From assembly GCA_001304105.1 (NCBI GenBank), contig LJUR01000001.1, positions 1-59,053 of the forward strand: a stretch of 59,053 nt of DNA, given 5' to 3'. Numbering within the stretch: position 1 is the first letter of the stretch; every line of letters starts with the position of its first letter. The notes beneath the pieces are model-generated. The model made no database searches. It was given only the letters and a program-made list of their open reading frames with translations, and was not told where the DNA came from. A program made the translations under genes and the position numbers. This document shows, piece after piece, positions 1-8,341 of this stretch. The DNA comes from Deltaproteobacteria bacterium SM23_61. Lineage in GTDB: Bacteria > Desulfobacterota > SM23-61.

Positions 1-354
1 TCCATCGGCTTTGCCGGCGTCGATCCCACGATCATGGGAGTGGGCCCGGTCCCCTCCACCAAGCGGGCGCTGAAGGCCGCCGGCCTCCAGGTGAAGGACA
101 TCGACTACTGGGAAATCAACGAGGCCTTTGCCATCGTGACCCTGTACAGCATCAAGGAATTGGGGATTGATCCGGAGCGGGTCAACGTGATGGGCGGCGG
201 CCTGGCCATCGGCCATCCCCTGGGAGCCACCGGCGTCCGCCTGACCGGTACCCTGGCCCGCATCCTTCAGGCCAAGAACGGCCGCTACGGCGTGGCCACC
301 GCCTGCTGCGGCGGAGGACAGGGAGTGGCGACGATTCTTGAGAGAGAACCCTAA
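1..354 (+). CDS. Thiolase (acetyl-CoA C-acyltransferase), C-terminal part
   Basis: The reading frame is open from base 1, so the gene starts outside the window; about 117 C-terminal residues are visible. Thiolases cleave 3-ketoacyl-CoA or condense acetyl-CoA. The C-terminal thiolase hallmarks are all present: NEAFA, the glycine-rich [14 protein letters not shown] loop with its catalytic His, and CCGGGQG carrying the second catalytic Cys. The next gene is a 3-hydroxyacyl-CoA dehydrogenase, which performs the preceding beta-oxidation step, so an acyl-CoA degradation cluster is likely. Substrate chain length cannot be read from this fragment. Confidence 0.93.
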   Translation, partial: SIGFAGVDPTIMGVGPVPSTKRALKAAGLQVKDIDYWEINEAFAIVTLYSIKELGIDPERVNVMGGGLAIGHPLGATGVRLTGTLARILQAKNGRYGVATACCGGGQGVATILEREP

Positions 355-358
355 ATAC

Positions 359-431
359 AGCGATCAGCGGTCAGCAGTCAGCGTTCAGCCAAGGGTCCAA
401 TGATGCCGGCTGATCGCTGACCGCTGAAAGC
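359..431. repeat. Imperfect inverted repeat made of GTCAGC-like words
   Basis: The left arm (359-390) repeats the word GATCAGC/GGTCAGC/AGTCAGC/GTTCAGC. The right arm (about 408-431) carries the reverse-complement words (GCTGATC, GCTGACC, GCTGAAAGC). The transcript between the thiolase and the dehydrogenase could fold into a long imperfect hairpin. It is one of a dozen such word arrays in the window. Confidence 0.7.
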
Positions 432-452
432 TTCTTTTTAAGGAGGCATGAT

Positions 453-1328
453 ATGACCGTTAATGACATCAAAAAGATCTGCGTGGTGGGCGCGGGAAAC
501 ATGGGGCACCAGATCTCTCTCCTTTGCGCCATTCACGGGTACAAAACGACCTGTACGGACGTGGTCCCGGAGGTGCTGAAAAAGGCCGAAAAATTCGCCG
601 ACACCTACCTCCCGGGGCGGGTGGAAAAAGGGAAGATGACCAAGGAAGTGGCCGAGGCGGCGCGCAAGAACATCTCCTTCACCCAGGACCTGAAACAGGC
701 GGCCAAGGACGCGGACTTCGTCATCGAGGCGGTCCTGGAAATCCTCGACGTCAAACGGAAGCTCTTCTCCCAGCTCGACGAAGTGGCTCCGGCCCACGCC
801 ATCCTGGCCACCAACAGCTCCTACATCGTGAGCTCCCACATCGCTGACGCGACGAAACGGCCGGCGAAAGTGGTCAACATGCATTTCTTCAACCCTGCCC
901 TGGTCATGAAGCTCGTGGAGGTGGTCAAGGGTCCCCACGTCTCCGACGAGACAGCCAAGATTACCTATGAACTATCGGAGAAACTGGAGAAAATCCCGGT
1001 CCTCCTCCAGAAAGAGGTGGAGGGATTCTTGCTCAACCGGATCTTCCGGGTCATCCGAAATGAGGCGATCTGGATGCTGGAGATGGGAGTGGCCAGCTTC
1101 GAGGACATCGACAAAGCCTGCGTTTACGGCGCCGGCCACCCCATGGGCCCCTTCCGCCTGAATGACCTGACCGGGATCGACTTGAGTTACATCATGTCCA
1201 TGGAGCGCTTCAGAAAAACCGGCGACCCGGCCGACCTCCCCTCTCCCAGCGTGGTGGAAAGGTACCTGAAGGGCCATTACGGAGAAAAGACCGGCAAGGG
1301 CTGGTACGATTACACCCAGAAGAAATAG
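453..1328 (+). CDS. 3-hydroxyacyl-CoA dehydrogenase
   Basis: A protein of 291 aa, the usual size of a stand-alone 3-hydroxyacyl-CoA dehydrogenase, which oxidises 3-hydroxyacyl-CoA to 3-ketoacyl-CoA with NAD. The N-terminal Rossmann motif VVGAGNMGHQIS (residues about 11-22) binds NAD. The TNSS and HFFNP motifs hold the catalytic Ser and His, LLNR lies at the domain junction, and the C-terminal helical domain ends with KTGKGWYDY, typical of the family. The start is supported by AAGGAGG about seven bases upstream. It follows a thiolase, as expected for sequential beta-oxidation steps. A 3-hydroxybutyryl-CoA dehydrogenase role is equally possible. Confidence 0.93.
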   Translation: MTVNDIKKICVVGAGNMGHQISLLCAIHGYKTTCTDVVPEVLKKAEKFADTYLPGRVEKGKMTKEVAEAARKNISFTQDLKQAAKDADFVIEAVLEILDVKRKLFSQLDEVAPAHAILATNSSYIVSSHIADATKRPAKVVNMHFFNPALVMKLVEVVKGPHVSDETAKITYELSEKLEKIPVLLQKEVEGFLLNRIFRVIRNEAIWMLEMGVASFEDIDKACVYGAGHPMGPFRLNDLTGIDLSYIMSMERFRKTGDPADLPSPSVVERYLKGHYGEKTGKGWYDYTQKK

Positions 1329-1444
1329 CCCGGAAGCAGAGAGCCGGGAGCTGAAGGCCGAGGCCGCTCCTGTCTCTCTGTTTTTTATTGCCCCCGGGGA
1401 ATGGAAAGAACCTTCGTATGCGTCGGGGATGAAGAGACGAATTT

Positions 1445-1716
1445 CACCGCAGAGCAAACAAATTGGAATGCTCTGCGTCCTCCGCGCTCACTGCGGTTTG
1501 TGTTTTCTTTCCTTCGGGGGAATCAAAATCTTTCTCCCCCTGGATGCTCGGCAAATGAAGACAAGAGGATGAACGAAGAGAAAGCGGAGAGCACAGAGTC
1601 AATAAATTGGAATGCTGGAATGATGGAATAATGGGTGTAAATACTTTATTTTTGGCCATCATTCCAATATTCCATTCATCCATTATATCTTTTTTGCCTC
1701 TGCGATCTCTGCGGTG
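1445..1716. repeat. Two nested word-array inverted repeats (CTCTGCG and ATTCCA words)
   Basis: At 1445-1502 ACCGCAGAGCAAAC faces GCTCACTGCGGTTTG. At 1573-1716 an outer pair (GCGGAGAGCACAGAG against GCCTCTGCGATCTCTGCGG) encloses an inner pair built from GGAATG/GGAATAATGG on the left and CATTCCAATATTCCATT on the right. This fills the 424-base gap before the carboxyltransferase gene, where no gene is visible. The same two word families recur at 14117-14342. Confidence 0.7.
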
Positions 1717-1752
1717 AAAATTCTTATCCCCTTTCTTTTCGAGGACTCATTC

Positions 1753-3313
1753 ATGCCTTTCGAAAAAGAACTTGAAGAGCTGAAACGGCGCAAAGAGAAG
1801 GCCCTCCAGATGGGAGGGCCGGAGAAAATCAAGCGCCAGCATGAGAAGGGAAAGCTCACCGCCCGGGAGCGGATCGCCCGCCTGCTGGACCCGGACACCT
1901 TCTTCGAAGTGGGAATTCTGAACACCTCCGACATGCCGGGAATGGAAGACAAGACCCCCGCGGACAGCAAGATCGGCGGGTTCGGCAAGATCGACGGACG
2001 GACCGTGGCCGTAGTGGCCAATGATTTCACCGTCCTGGCCGCCACCTCCAGCCGGGTGGCGGGACACAAAGAGGGAGAAATCAAGGGGCAGGCCGTCCGC
2101 CGCGGTTTCCCGACCATCTACCTGGGAGAGGCCGGGGGGGCCCGCATGCCGGATATCATGGGCGCCAAGGGACTGGCCTCCATAGGCGGAGGGGGTTTCG
2201 ACACCTTCCTCCAACTCATGAGCCGGGTTCGGAAATCTCCCATGATCACCGCCATCCTGGGCGAGTGCTACGGCATGCCCACCTGGATGGCCTGCCTTTC
2301 CGATTTCGTAATCCAGGTGAAGGGAAGCGCCATGGCCGTCTCCGGCCCGCGGGTTCTGGAACTGGCCATCAGCGAGAAGATCACCGACGAGGATCTGGGC
2401 GGCTGGAAAGTGCACGCCCAGGTCACCGGCAACAGCGACCGGGTGGCGGAGACGGAGGAGGAATGTTTCGCCCTCATCCGGGATTTCGTATCCTACCTGC
2501 CTTCCCACTGCGACGAGCCCCCTCCGCGCAAACCCGTCCCCGAGGGCTCGGGCAGCCGCATGGACCGGATCCTGGACCTGCTCCCGGAAAAGAGGAACCG
2601 GGTGTATGATATGAACAAGATCCTCCAGACCCTCGTGGATGGAGGAATCCTCTTTCCCCTCAAACCCCTCTTCGGCAAGTGCGTGATCACTTCCCTGGCC
2701 AGAATGGACGGGCGGGTGGTGGGGATCGTAGCCAGCCAGCCCTGGTTCAACGCCGGGGCCATGGATACGGACGGCATCGATAAGGTCATGAGCTTCCTGG
2801 TCCTGTGCGACTCCTTCAACATTCCGGTCCTTTTTTTTCACGATACCCCCGGCTTTCTGGTGGGAAAAGAGGCGGAACGGAACCGGGTGGGAGCCCGGGT
2901 GATGAACTACATGAACGTTCTGGGCCAGATGACCGTGCCCCGGGTCGCAGTTATCGTGCGCAAGACTTACGGAATGGCTTACTGGAACCTGGGCGGTTCG
3001 GGTTGTGCCACGGACTTTCTGGTGGCCTGGCCCACGGCGGAAATGAGCTTCGTAGACCCCGAGATCGCCGCCAACGTGGTCTTCGCCGGAAAAATCCAGG
3101 ACTCCGGAGCTGGCCGCCCAAAAGGAAAAGTTCATCCAGCAGATGATCGAGGACAGCCGGCCGTACCCGGCCGCGGGGATGCATTATATCCATGATGTCA
3201 TCGACCCGAGGGAGACCCGCGACTACATCATCCGGGCCCTGGAGATCAGCGAGGATCGGCGAACCGGGGGGGTCGGCCAGCACCGGCTGGCCAACTGGCC
3301 GACGAAGTTTTAA
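1753..3313 (+). CDS. Acyl-CoA carboxylase carboxyltransferase (beta) subunit, frameshifted
   Basis: This is a biotin-dependent carboxyltransferase of the propionyl-/methylcrotonyl-CoA carboxylase beta type, moving CO2 between carboxybiotin and an acyl-CoA. The N-terminal GKLTARERIARLLD signature and the two crotonase-like halves (GEAGGARMPD; NLGGSGCATDF) are present. I start at ATG 1753 (MPFEKELEEL) rather than the upstream ATG at 1714, because homology begins there. The first frame ends at 3195 with a nonsense tail after GKIQD. From about 3105 the +1 frame continues the family sequence (PELAAQKEKFIQQ ... HRLANWPTKF) to a stop at 3311-3313. One extra base near 3107-3108 restores a roughly 520-aa protein of normal length. 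No biotin carboxylase gene lies nearby. Confidence 0.85.
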
Positions 3314-3455
3314 CCCGTTGCCGGTTTTCGTTTACCAGTTGCCAGCTAAAGAATAAATACGATTGTCGGGAGGGGCGATCACCATCATGGGGTTCCAAGG
3401 GAAGAGGTTTTTAAACCGGGAACGGGGAACCGGCAACATGCAACCTGAGAACCCG
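3314..3455. repeat. Word-array inverted repeat (TTGCCGGT family)
   Basis: CCGTTGCCGG and CCAGTTGCCAGC on the left face GGGAACGGGGAACCGGCAAC on the right, around a central unpaired stretch. The same word family recurs downstream of ilvC at 57635-57713. No gene is visible here. Confidence 0.65.
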
Positions 3456-3503
3456 GTGTCTCCCATGGATGAATATTCAAGGGGATTGCGAGGGAGCTGA
3501 GGC

Positions 3504-4505
3504 ATGGAGGAAATCACCCACCGTTTCGTCGAAACCAACGGCATCCGCATGCACATCGCGGAAAGGGGGAAGGGCCCTCTGGTCATCCTCACCCACGGCT
3601 TTCCGGAACTCTGGTATTCCTGGCGGTACCAGATGGTTTCCCTGGCCAAAGCAGGTTTCCATGCCGTTGCTCCGGACCAGCGCGGCTACGGGCAGACGGA
3701 CCGGCCGGAGCCGATCGAGGCCTACGATATTTTTCAGCTCACCGGCGACATCGTGGGCCTGGTGAACGCCCTGGGTGAAGACCGGGCGGCGATCATCGGT
3801 CATGACTGGGGCTCTGTAGTTGCCTACCACTGCACCCTCTTTCGCCCGGACCTTTTTCCAGCCGTCGCCCTCCTCAGCGTCCCCTTCCTGCCCCGGGTGG
3901 GCGGAAACATTTCCCCCACGGAGATCATGAAGAAGATTTACGGTGAAGAAGTGTTCTACCAGGTCTATTTCCAGGAGCCGGGGAAGGCGGAAGCGGATAT
4001 GGAAGCCGATATTCGCAAAACGATGTTGAGCATCCTGTTTTCCCTGTCGGGGAGCGCGCCCCCGGAAAAGCGCTGGCGGTACGTGTACCGCAAATCGGAA
4101 AAGCTCCTGGATACCTATTTTCTACCCGAAAAGCCCCCCGATTGGCTGGCCGAGAAAGACATCAGCTACTTTGTTCACGAATTCCAGCGGACCGGTTTCC
4201 GGGGCGGCCTCAACTGGTACCGGAACATCGACCGGGGCTGGGCCTTGACTCCTTTCCTCGAAGGGGCGAAGCTTCGGCAGCCCTGTCTTTTCATAGCCGG
4301 AGAGATGGACCCGGTCATCCGGATGTACCGAAAACCGCTGGAATCGCTCGAAACGAGCGTTCCCAATTTGAAAGGGAAAGCGATCCTCCCGGGAGCAGGT
4401 CACTGGGTGAACCAGGAACGGCCGGAGGAAGTGAATCAGCTGCTGGTTAAGTTTCTGAAATCCCTCTCTCTCCTTCCTTCTCCTTCTCCACCCGAGGTGG
4501 CCTGA
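3504..4505 (+). CDS. Alpha/beta hydrolase, epoxide hydrolase-like
   Basis: A protein of 333 aa with the soluble epoxide hydrolase / haloalkane dehalogenase arrangement. The oxyanion-hole motif HGFPE lies near residue 31, DQRGYGQTDRP follows, and the nucleophile elbow GHDWGS carries Asp rather than Ser, which points to the epoxide hydrolase branch. Near the C-terminus GEMDP and GAGHW supply the likely acid and the catalytic His. It is probably cytoplasmic, as no signal peptide is seen. It lies between acyl-CoA genes and two SDR genes, so it may act on an epoxide or activated intermediate in the same catabolic route; the substrate is unknown. Confidence 0.85.
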   Translation: MEEITHRFVETNGIRMHIAERGKGPLVILTHGFPELWYSWRYQMVSLAKAGFHAVAPDQRGYGQTDRPEPIEAYDIFQLTGDIVGLVNALGEDRAAIIGHDWGSVVAYHCTLFRPDLFPAVALLSVPFLPRVGGNISPTEIMKKIYGEEVFYQVYFQEPGKAEADMEADIRKTMLSILFSLSGSAPPEKRWRYVYRKSEKLLDTYFLPEKPPDWLAEKDISYFVHEFQRTGFRGGLNWYRNIDRGWALTPFLEGAKLRQPCLFIAGEMDPVIRMYRKPLESLETSVPNLKGKAILPGAGHWVNQERPEEVNQLLVKFLKSLSLLPSPSPPEVA

Positions 4506-4546
4506 AAAGAAGGACCGGCAGGAAAGGATTGGCTATAAAAGGAGTA

Positions 4547-4630
4547 TCGTTATACGTTATTCGTTATTCGTTATTCGTTATTTGCTCTATGCTCTATGCT
4601 CTATGCTCTTTGCTCTATGCTCTATGCGTA
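4547..4630. repeat. Tandem word array (GTTATTC x4, then GCTCTAT x6)
   Basis: A run of CGTTATTC copies is followed directly by a run of TGCTCTAT copies, just upstream of the SDR ribosome-binding site. Unlike most other arrays here it has only direct word order and no facing arm. Confidence 0.8.
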
Positions 4631-4656
4631 TTTTATTAAACAGCGGGAGGTAGCCT

Positions 4657-5409
4657 ATGGATTTCTCGTTAAAGAACAAGGTCGCACTCATCACCGGAGC
4701 CAGCCGCGGGATCGGAGAGGCGGTCGCCAGGGGGCTGGCGCAAGCCGGCGCGGACCTGGCCATCGCCAGCCGGAAACTCCCCGATTTGGAAAAGGTTGCT
4801 GCGGGAGTCACCAAGACGGGAAGAAAGTGCCTTCCCGTGGCAGCCCATGTGGGCCGGACGGAAGAGATTCAAAACCTGGTCAAGAAAGTCGTGGGGGAAT
4901 TCGGGAGGATCGACATCCTGGTGAACAACGCGGCCACCAACCCCACCATGGCCCAGGCCCTGGACGTGGACGAGCGCGCCTGGGATTCCATCATGAACCT
5001 CAACCTCAAAGGCCTCTTCTTCCTGAGCCAGGCCGTGGCCCGGGTGATGAAGGAAAAGGGGGGCGGGAAGATCATCAACGTCTCCTCCATCGCCGGGATC
5101 AGTCCGGACCTGCTCCCCATCTATTCCATCAGCAAAGCGGCCGTGATCATGGCCACCAAGGTCATGGCCATGCAGTGGGCCCAGTATAACATCCGCGCCA
5201 ATTGCATCGCCCCCGGGCTCACCAAGACCAAGTTCAGCGAGGCCCTCTGGAATAATCCCGATATCCTGAAACCGGCCATGGCCCTCACCCCCATGGGCAG
5301 GGTGGGCGAGCCTGAAGAAATGGTCGGGGCCGTCCTCTACCTCGCTTCGGACGCGTCGAGCTACGTGACCGGGCAAGTCATCGCCATCGACGGCGGCAAA
5401 ACCATATAG
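4657..5409 (+). CDS. SDR family oxidoreductase
   Basis: A protein of 250 aa, standard for a classical short-chain dehydrogenase. It shows TGASRGIGEAV (NAD(P)-binding glycine motif, about residues 14-24), NNAA in place of NNAG, the catalytic Ser in NVSSIAGIS, the YSISK catalytic Tyr/Lys pair, and the C-terminal GQVIAIDGG typical of FabG-like members. GGGAGG seven bases upstream supports the start. It is followed by a second SDR (5505-6314) of clearly related sequence, suggesting a tandem duplication. It probably reduces or oxidises a hydroxy/keto intermediate of the acyl-CoA pathway. Confidence 0.9.
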   Translation: MDFSLKNKVALITGASRGIGEAVARGLAQAGADLAIASRKLPDLEKVAAGVTKTGRKCLPVAAHVGRTEEIQNLVKKVVGEFGRIDILVNNAATNPTMAQALDVDERAWDSIMNLNLKGLFFLSQAVARVMKEKGGGKIINVSSIAGISPDLLPIYSISKAAVIMATKVMAMQWAQYNIRANCIAPGLTKTKFSEALWNNPDILKPAMALTPMGRVGEPEEMVGAVLYLASDASSYVTGQVIAIDGGKTI

Positions 5410-5504
5410 TCCGCCGGCGCCTGCCAGGCCTAGCGACGTTGACGGGTCGAAAAGCAGAAGTTACAAATCCCGAAACCCGAAATGCACAGGAGGAGGTTTC
5501 CATC

Positions 5505-6314
5505 ATGTTCGATCTCTCAAAATTCTCCCTGAAGGGTAAAATCGCCATCGTCACCGGGGGCGGCCGCGGAATCGGAAAGGCTGTAGCCCAGGGGTTCGCC
5601 AAGGCCGGGGCCAGGGTGGCCATCACCAGCCGCAAGATCAACGACCTGGAAGCCACCGCCGCGGAGATCAAAGCTTTCGGAGGGGAGGCCCTTCCGGTCC
5701 AGGCCCACCTGGCCAAGCTGGAGGAGATCAACCGCATGATCGATACGGTGATGGGCAATTTCGGCCGGATCGACATTCTGGTGAACAACGCCGGCACCAG
5801 CCCGGCCATGGGCTCGGTGCTGGATTCAGACGAGCGCCTCTGGGATACGGTCATAAACTTGAATCTCAAAGGGCTTTATTACACCAGCCAGGCGGTCGCC
5901 CGGGTGATGAAGAAGCAGGGGGGCGGCCGAATCATCAACATCGCCTCCATCGACGGTTTCAAGCCGGAACCCGGGGTCAGCATTTACAGCATCTCCAAGG
6001 CCGGGGTACGCATGGTGACCCAGGCTTTTGCCGCCGAGCTGGCCCCTTTTCACATCCGGGTGAACACCATCGCCCCCGGGCCCATCAGCACCAAGTTGCT
6101 GGATTCCCACTGGTTCCATCTTCCTCCCGAGGAGGCCCAAAAAGCCAAAGAAGCGCTGGGCAAATTGACTCCCCTGGGACGGGTGGGAGAGCCCGACGAA
6201 ATCGCCGGCGCGGCGATCTACCTGGCTTCTGACGCCTCCAGCTACACCACCGGGGCCGAGATCGTCGTCGACGGCGGGATCCTGCAGGGGGTCACCGCTC
6301 CGGGAATTCTGTGA
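5505..6314 (+). CDS. SDR family oxidoreductase (paralogue)
   Basis: A 269-aa classical SDR with TGGGRGIGKAV, NNAG, NIASIDG (catalytic Ser), YSISK (Tyr/Lys) and the terminal GAEIVVDGG motif. I start at ATG 5505 because AGGAGG lies about nine bases upstream and SDR homology starts at MFDLSKFSL; an in-frame ATG at 5439 would add 22 unsupported residues. It is closely similar in order and wording to the preceding SDR (shared ITSRK, LNLKGL, QAVARVMK), so the pair most likely arose by duplication and acts in the same pathway. Confidence 0.9.
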   Translation: MFDLSKFSLKGKIAIVTGGGRGIGKAVAQGFAKAGARVAITSRKINDLEATAAEIKAFGGEALPVQAHLAKLEEINRMIDTVMGNFGRIDILVNNAGTSPAMGSVLDSDERLWDTVINLNLKGLYYTSQAVARVMKKQGGGRIINIASIDGFKPEPGVSIYSISKAGVRMVTQAFAAELAPFHIRVNTIAPGPISTKLLDSHWFHLPPEEAQKAKEALGKLTPLGRVGEPDEIAGAAIYLASDASSYTTGAEIVVDGGILQGVTAPGIL

Positions 6315-6552
6315 AGGCGTATAGGGCCTAAAGCGGAGAGCAGAGAGTTCTCCATCGTTCTGTTCCCCCATCCCCAATGCGGGGGCGGGGGAAAATGGGT
6401 TTTCTCTACATCAAACTCTTCCCAAAGACATGGAATCCCGATCCTGAAAAATATCCAGATTAAGATCGTTCCCTAATTATTTTAAATACTTAGACCAAAA
6501 ATCAGACGGGCAGAGTGTCACTTAAGGGCTATGGGAAACAGCCAAAATTGTG
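6315..6552. other. Intergenic region with a GC-rich hairpin
   Basis: No gene is visible. Around 6365-6391 a C-run (CCCCCATCCCC) faces a G-run (GGGGGCGGGGG), able to form a strong hairpin with one internal mismatch. No clear U-run follows, so it is at best a weak or factor-dependent terminator for the acyl-CoA cluster. The remainder is AT-rich and leads into the CarD promoter. Confidence 0.35.
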
Positions 6553-6582
6553 TTGACCCATCGTGATTTTGAATGCTAAAAT
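6553..6582 (+). promoter_or_regulatory. Putative sigma70-type promoter for the carD operon
   Basis: TTGACC (6553-6558) and TAAAAT (6577-6582) are separated by 18 bases, in an AT-rich region about 35 bases upstream of the CarD start. GGGAGG precedes the ATG. It is the only good promoter match in this gap. Confidence 0.5.
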
Positions 6583-6616
6583 AGCTATGTAAGCTTAGCT
6601 GCAGGGAGGCGGGGCG

Positions 6617-7099
6617 ATGTTTAAAATTGGCGACAAGGCGGTCTATCCTGCGCATGGAGTGGGGATTATAGAAGACATCCAATGCAAGGTGATCGGCGGT
6701 TGTAAACGGACGTTTTACGTCCTGCGGATCCTCGAAAAGGACATGACCATCATGATCCCTAAGGATAACGTCCAAAATGTGGGATTGCGTGAAATCATCC
6801 AAAAAAAAGAGATTCCCAAGGTCATCCGGATTCTTTCGGAAAAGAACGGAAAAGTGGATTGTCAGACCTGGAACCGCCGGTACCGGGAATACATGGAGAA
6901 GATCAAATCCGGGTCGGTCTTTGAGGTAGCCGAGGTCCTCCGCGACCTCTTTCACCTGAAGTGCGACAAAGACCTTTCCTTCGGGGAGAGGCAAATGCTG
7001 GATCTGGCTCAAAACCTCCTGGTCAAGGAACTCGCCATCGCTAAAAACATATCCGAAGACAAGATGCGCACCCGTCTGCTGAGCATCTTCAGCGTCTGA
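6617..7099 (+). CDS. CarD family transcriptional regulator
   Basis: A 160-aa CarD/CdnL-like protein, a global regulator that binds the RNA polymerase beta subunit and stabilises open promoter complexes. The N-terminal Tudor-like RNAP-interaction domain starts with FKIGDKAVYPAHGVGII and continues through YVLRILEKDMTIMIP. The C-terminal half is helical (WNRRYREYMEKIKSGS; LARNLL-like helices), as in CdnL. A ribosome-binding site GGGAGG lies seven bases upstream. In Deltaproteobacteria this gene commonly precedes a PIN/TRAM protein and ispD-ispF, the order seen here. Confidence 0.93.
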   Translation: MFKIGDKAVYPAHGVGIIEDIQCKVIGGCKRTFYVLRILEKDMTIMIPKDNVQNVGLREIIQKKEIPKVIRILSEKNGKVDCQTWNRRYREYMEKIKSGSVFEVAEVLRDLFHLKCDKDLSFGERQMLDLAQNLLVKELAIAKNISEDKMRTRLLSIFSV

Positions 7100-7145
7100 A
7101 GCTTCACCCTTTTTAAAAATTCCAGAAGAAAGGAGGTGAAAAGCA

Positions 7146-8189
7146 GTGGGGTTGCTTATTCTCCGGGTCCTGCTTTTGGCCGCCACCGGGGCGAGTGGAT
7201 ACCTATTGACCCAGCAGCTGGCCTCCTTCCCCGGGGCCGGGCTTGCGGGGATCGGTGCGGGACTGGCCTTGGGACTGCTGGTCATCCTCATCGAACGCAG
7301 CATTCGGCGGGTCCCTTTCAAAGTCACCATCGGCGGAGCCATCGGTTTTATTCTGGGCCTGATGCTGGCCAATGTCCTTATCAATTCTTTTTTCTCCGGA
7401 ATCCTGGAAGGACTGGGCATTCAATTCTCCAGCTATTTCCTGGTCAACAGTGTCCTGGGTTATTTAGGCCTTCTCCTGGGTTTGAAGAAAGGAAAGGAAT
7501 TCGACGCTTCCCGTCTCCCCTGGGTCTCCAAGAGGGTAGGCCCGGGATTCGACGGCCATAAAGTTTTGGATACCAGCGTGATCATCGACGGGCGTATCGC
7601 CGACATCTGCGATACGGGGTTCGTGGAGGGAACCTTCATCATCCCCCAGTTCATCCTCCAGGAGCTGCAGCACATCGCCGACTCCTCCGACCCTTTGAAG
7701 CGCGGAAGGGGGCGCAGGGGTTTGGATGTTCTCAACCGAATTCAGAAGCAATCCACCCTGGAGGTCAAGATCGTCGATCAGGACTATCCGAAGATTCAGG
7801 AGGTGGATGCCAAACTGATCGCTCTGGCCAAAGACACCCACGCCAAGATCGTGACCAACGACTTCAACCTGAACAAAGTCGCGGAACTTCAGGGCGTACC
7901 GGTACTCAACATCAACCAGCTCTTCAACGCCCTCAAACCCGTGGTGCTCTTCAACGCCCTCAAACCCGTGGTTCTGCCCGGCGAAGTCATGAACGTGAAG
8001 ATCCTGAAGGAAGGGAAGGAGCCCGGGCAGGGAGTCGCCTATCTGGACGACGGCACCATGGTGATCGTGGATAACGCCCGCCGGTATATGGGCAAGAGCG
8101 TGGACGTTACCGTCACCAGTGTTCTTCAGACCACGGCCGGCCGGATGATCTTCACCATTCTGAAAGAAGACGCTCCGGAAAGCTTTTAA
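7146..8189 (+). CDS. PIN/TRAM domain membrane protein (YacL-like)
   Basis: A 347-aa protein starting at GTG 7146 behind AAGGAGGTG. Residues about 1-115 contain four hydrophobic segments. A PIN nuclease domain follows (about 138-260), with acidic residues in [10 protein letters not shown] (D142), LQELQH (E173), EVDAK (D221) and TNDF (D239), and then a TRAM domain (about 276-345; [18 protein letters not shown]). YacL-type proteins are membrane-tethered predicted RNases of unclear substrate. Residues 259-267 and 268-276 are a perfect duplication (LFNALKPVV) at the PIN-TRAM junction; normally one copy is expected. The gene lies between carD and ispD. Confidence 0.92.
   Translation: MGLLILRVLLLAATGASGYLLTQQLASFPGAGLAGIGAGLALGLLVILIERSIRRVPFKVTIGGAIGFILGLMLANVLINSFFSGILEGLGIQFSSYFLVNSVLGYLGLLLGLKKGKEFDASRLPWVSKRVGPGFDGHKVLDTSVIIDGRIADICDTGFVEGTFIIPQFILQELQHIADSSDPLKRGRGRRGLDVLNRIQKQSTLEVKIVDQDYPKIQEVDAKLIALAKDTHAKIVTNDFNLNKVAELQGVPVLNINQLFNALKPVVLFNALKPVVLPGEVMNVKILKEGKEPGQGVAYLDDGTMVIVDNARRYMGKSVDVTVTSVLQTTAGRMIFTILKEDAPESF
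7920..7973 (+). repeat. 27-base in-frame tandem duplication inside the PIN/TRAM gene
   Basis: The 27 bases at 7920-7946 are repeated at 7947-7973 with a single difference at the last base (GTG against GTT). Each unit encodes LFNALKPVV, so the reading frame is preserved and the linker is nine residues longer. Confidence 0.95.
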
Positions 8190-8234
8190 CAGACTTTCTC
8201 GCACTGATTCGTACCCCTCAGGGATGAAAAAGAA

Positions 8235-8266
8235 AGAACCCAGGATGCCAATCCATCCTGGGTTCT
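8235..8266 (+). terminator. Perfect 13-bp hairpin between the PIN/TRAM gene and ispD
   Basis: AGAACCCAGGATG (8235-8247) pairs exactly with CATCCTGGGTTCT (8254-8266) across a 6-base loop. CTTTAT follows and an A-rich tract precedes. It is a plausible intrinsic terminator or an attenuator within the operon; the U-tract is short. Confidence 0.55.
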
Positions 8267-8341
8267 CTTTATGGTTGCCCCGGCCCTGCGCCCGTCATCT
8301 GCGCGCGGGCCGGGGACATCCAGGGGCCAGGGAGAAGGAGA

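Noticed and set aside
359-431. tRNA or riboswitch in the structured gap
   Set aside because: The fold is a simple inverted word array; no cloverleaf, anticodon loop or known riboswitch core.
4547-4630. Possible CRISPR array in the GTTATTC/GCTCTAT repeats
   Set aside because: Units are 7-8 bases and directly adjacent with no spacers, and no cas genes are present.
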